Assembly (NCBI GenBank): GCA_963693365.1
Contig: CAVNZM010000009.1
Location: 3,596,001-3,660,000 of the forward strand
Reading direction: 5' to 3'
Source of the DNA: Amoebidium appalachense
Lineage: Eukaryota; Ichthyosporea
DNA: 64,000 nucleotides
The notes beneath the pieces were generated by a model. That model was not told the origin of the DNA. It was given only the letters and a program-made list of their open reading frames with translations, and searched no databases. Shown piece after piece: positions 58,335 through 64,000 of this stretch. How positions within the stretch are numbered: position 1 is the first letter of the stretch; every line of letters begins with the position of its first letter. A program made the position numbers and the translations under genes.

Positions 58335-59070
58335 CTTCGACTGAGCAGGCCCTCGCTTGCCCCCTGCACTACAATTAAACGCGTAATACAACTGGCCTTA
58401 GCTTCTCTGTTTTGCTATTACCCAAATAAACACCTTGATTCCTTATCTTTTCTAGGCTTTCTTTCTTTTTTTTCTCGTTTCGGCCCCTCAACCGGTCGGA
58501 CCCTGCTCTGCTGTATGCATGCGTGTGTCAGCACGGCCCTCTGAACACACGGCCTTGGTCCTGAACGTCACTCGTGAGCCACTTTCGAGATTACAATACT
58601 TAGAATGCTCCGGCGTGGGCAAAGATCGTGTAATTACATACTGGCGCCTCCGTAAACATGCCTAAATACGAGCAGTGCCGGGTCACTCACTTGAAAGCTT
58701 TTACCTTACTACTACTCACCTACGCGTGCTTGTTTTAAAGAATAATAACAAAAAAAATAGGCGCAAACACAATAATTTTGTACACACCCTACCGTAGGTG
58801 AGGCACACTGAAAGGGAAGACAGCCAGCTTGATTCTGAACGTGTGTGCGAATTTCTTACTTGGGCCCTTCTCTGTGTGAAGACTCTGAACTTACATCATT
58901 AAGCGGCCTTTAAAAATACTACACCAAACAATGTGAACACTGATGCCTGCGAAACTTCAGGGTGGAACCCAAGCCCCTTCATGTGGCCCAGCTGAAGACT
59001 TATGCGCCAGTCCAAAACAACAGCAACACTGAAGCACAGAAGTGTATATACACTGGGCCGTCTGTGCCAA
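58335..59070. other. Upstream region of the HMG gene
   Basis: No other gene supported. Expected promoter of the minus-strand gene starting at 58334; no clear TATA box. Confidence 0.4.
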
Positions 59071-59074
59071 ATAA

Positions 59075-60160
<1,086 letters not shown>

Positions 60161-60199
60161 GGGGTGAGGCGGATCGCCTTTCAGAATTCGGAAGGGCTC

Positions 60200-60334
60200 A
60201 GCACGAGTTTGACACATAATGCAGCAAATGCTGAGCGAGGTTGCAGCCTGCATGGGTAGTACTGCGAAAATCAAGAAACCCAGTGTGGTAGCATACACGC
60301 CAGCTAGAGCGAGAAAAAACCAAACAACTGACAT
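60200..60334 (-). CDS. Possible signal-peptide or membrane-anchor exon
   Basis: ATG at 60334 reads MSVVWFFLALAGVYATTLGF and continues LIFAVLPMQAATSLSICCIM: one long hydrophobic helix, then Cys-rich. It could be the first exon of a secreted or membrane protein. The next exon was not found and the frame runs into repeat on the left. Confidence 0.25.
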
Positions 60335-60349
60335 TTGCTCACGAGAGGT

Positions 60350-61986
60350 AAAAGAAGGAAAAGGCTGGCATTAACGACACAAGCAGTAGTACTCGAACCT
60401 CACCAACAAACACGATCAGCTTTGACACACTCTTATTTCTCGCTGATAATGCAGCAACTCAGGGTGCTCGACCTGGCAAGCTACAGAACAGAGGCAGATC
60501 TTTGTAGGCTACATATGAGGTAGTTGAAGAGGAGGAGCTGGCACTCGAGCTCGCCTCGCGGCCACTGTGAGCGGCCAGTAGTAGAAAATGCCATAGGATA
60601 TATGTATGAAAGTTTGTATACATTATGTACCGTATGTTTTTACTGCATGAATGCTGTTGTTATTTCGGGTAGTGTGCCCTACGGTCTTGCCTTGCAGTTA
60701 ATTCTTGCTGTTTGAACTGAATAAGAAGGGGAAACGCTAAAAGTTTGCTAGTATGTATGACCGGGTTATTGTAATTTAAAATCGATGACGTTTACCGTAA
60801 TCTCCAGCGCCAAGGCCGTGTGTTCAGTGGGCCTTGGTGTCAGTCGCTGTTTGCGCGAGTTCGCGCCAATTTCAGATCCGATCATCCAACGGACGCCAGC
60901 ACCATATATGGTCTATAAGGCATCTATATGATTCGTTAAGCCGACATCGATAAATTGCAATTCTGATTAGTTCATGGATTTCATTGGTGGAGCCTGTATC
61001 ACCCGATGAGTCACAAGTCCACTGGAGTGGGAGGGCCCTGCCCCACGATGGAGAACAACTGAAAGACATATCACTGTGCCATATTTTTACATTATCTTCC
61101 TTTCTTTTTTTGTATATATAAAACAAAAACAGTGTTTAAGAATCAAAAATTGCACATATGTATTGCTCGTGGGAACTCGCGGAAGAATAAAAAGCATCTT
61201 GTAAGTGGACATGTACAGACAACCGGGATATATGGTCCGGAAGTGCGCCGGCCCACGTGTACCTGCATGAACATTACTTTATAACGGCTCTTTTGTTGCC
61301 CATACATGTACAGTGCAGAAGTGCGATTCATGATCACAAGCCATGCCATAGCTCCCGGTGCATTGTCCATTTTCACGGAACAAAGCGAATACCGGTAACG
61401 AGGCCAGCCGATACATTATTTGCTGACAAAAACAAACCTCCTAATCTGTACGCACTGTTTGCAAAATATTATGCATCTACGAATTACTGTACAAGGCTAC
61501 AACCACCGTAGCTAAAAAAGCAGGAATATTGCATGTCAATGCCTTCTTCAACCTGACAAGTTATTGCATGACAATTCGTGTGCTTCCATTCTTTTATCCG
61601 CAGAGAAAGCGCTACGCAAGCAAGCATTTGATTGAGAGATTTTTGTTTTCCTTTCACGCTGTCAAGTTAGACAGGCACAGGCCTACTATAGTGTCCCAGG
61701 ACCGCGCTGGCCGTTTCGCAACTAATACCAGGGGTTTCCTTTTATCCTTTGATAAAACAACGACAGTTATTTAGCAAAAGTAGAAAAAGTGCTAAAAATG
61801 GCGATGCTTCATTTTTCGTGGCATTACACCCTCCCCAAGTCCCTAGATTTTGGTCACGTAGAGACGAACTATGAGAGCAGTAATTGAAAGGCAAAGGTTT
61901 TCGAACCGGGCATTGTTGGAAACGGTACTTAACTGAGGGGAAAAAAGCAACTAATAAGAGCTATGCAGGTAAGCTGCAATATTCCT

Positions 61987-62020
<34 letters not shown>

Positions 62021-62528
62021 CCGCCACCACAACCACCACCACCATACCCCCCACCCCCACCCCAACCGCTTTTTAATTCAATTTTGTTATTATACTACTG
62101 CTAGAGGAGGAGACTCAAAAATGTGGAGTAGAGAGACGGGGGGGGGGAGGGGGGGGGGGGGGGGGGGGGGCAATGGTGGATGAGCGTGAGGAGACCCGGT
62201 AATTTTAGGTGTGTGTGGCAATTCGAAGAGATTTTTCGTTTACTTATTTATAGCCCCAGAGTGCTACAACAATTATGAGTTAAATCCACAGTCGTAAAAA
62301 CAGTATGGTGTGTGTGCTTGTGACCCAGTGGGTGGGTTGGGTTGGTGGGTATAGAGGGGAATGGGGACTGGAGGAAAGGGGGAAGGGGGGAGAGGGGGGG
62401 GGGGGGGGGGGGAGGGGGGGGGGGGTAACCTTGCCGAAAACAGACAGTGGGTATTTTCTTGCACTTCTGATTCTCTGACATTAATGCCGAGAATATTGCC
62501 GACTTTTAGCTCAAGAATAATTTTCTGA
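60350..62528. other. Unassigned sequence with one C run
   Basis: Several short open frames without splice or family support. C run 61989-62018 followed by CCACCA repeats, poly-G 62148-62170 and 62395-62412. Confidence 0.4.

Positions 62529-64000
<1,472 letters not shown>

Overview
The window is nuclear DNA of a eukaryote. It carries spliceosomal introns (mostly GT-AG, one probable GC-AG), LTR and Ty3-like retroelements, a tRNA-derived SINE, and an extreme load of simple repeats: dozens of poly-C/poly-G runs of 20 to more than 60 bases, and (CA)n/(GT)n and (GA)n tracts of 100 to more than 1000 bases. No prokaryotic operon, CRISPR array or rRNA gene was seen. Gene content (KCTD9-like BTB-pentapeptide protein, multi-HMG-box protein, DUF6729-type transposon genes) does not fix the lineage. 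A repeat-rich alga, another protist or a marine invertebrate would all fit.

Layout. 0-10.1 kb: two minus-strand genes of the kind carried by DUF6729-type mobile elements (1-2174 and 8707-10006). They share a 19-bp upstream motif and lie either side of a young non-autonomous LTR retrotransposon (2575-6165; LTRs identical by eye, 5-bp target duplication). 10.9-12.3 kb: a purine-strand tract of about 1.3 kb. 13.8-18.6 kb: a plus-strand five-exon gene of unknown function ending in a charged coiled coil. 19.8-21.4 kb: a plus-strand gene with polyproline and an R/E/K-rich repeat, interrupted by one TAG. 22.6-25.3 kb: promoter-like DNA with six copies of an ATTGGACGCC-type (CCAAT) motif, a TATA box and a perfect-arm hairpin. 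26.0-30.8 kb: a decayed Ty3-like gag-pol remnant bracketed by inverted rather than direct repeats and split by a 585-bp SINE. 32.5-44.0 kb: an intact eight-exon gene for a BTB-pentapeptide protein of about 988 residues. 45.3-45.9 kb: a small minus-strand gene. 47.6-58.3 kb: a fourteen-exon minus-strand gene for a protein of about 652 residues with three HMG boxes and an acidic tail. 59-62 kb: GA/G-rich repeats and sequence I cannot assign. 62.5-64 kb: the start of another plus-strand gene, cut by the window end.

The two best gene models support each other by arithmetic: exon phases close exactly over all 8 and all 14 exons. Several other genes need one extra or missing base, often in a homopolymer, which fits either decay or sequencing error. 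Many introns have (CA)n running straight into the 3' splice site, and some also have (GT)n at the 5' end, so the intron ends could pair. I regard that, the SINE-in-pol nesting, the inverted repeats around the Ty3-like remnant and the 39-residue super-period in the pentapeptide protein as the most interesting signals.
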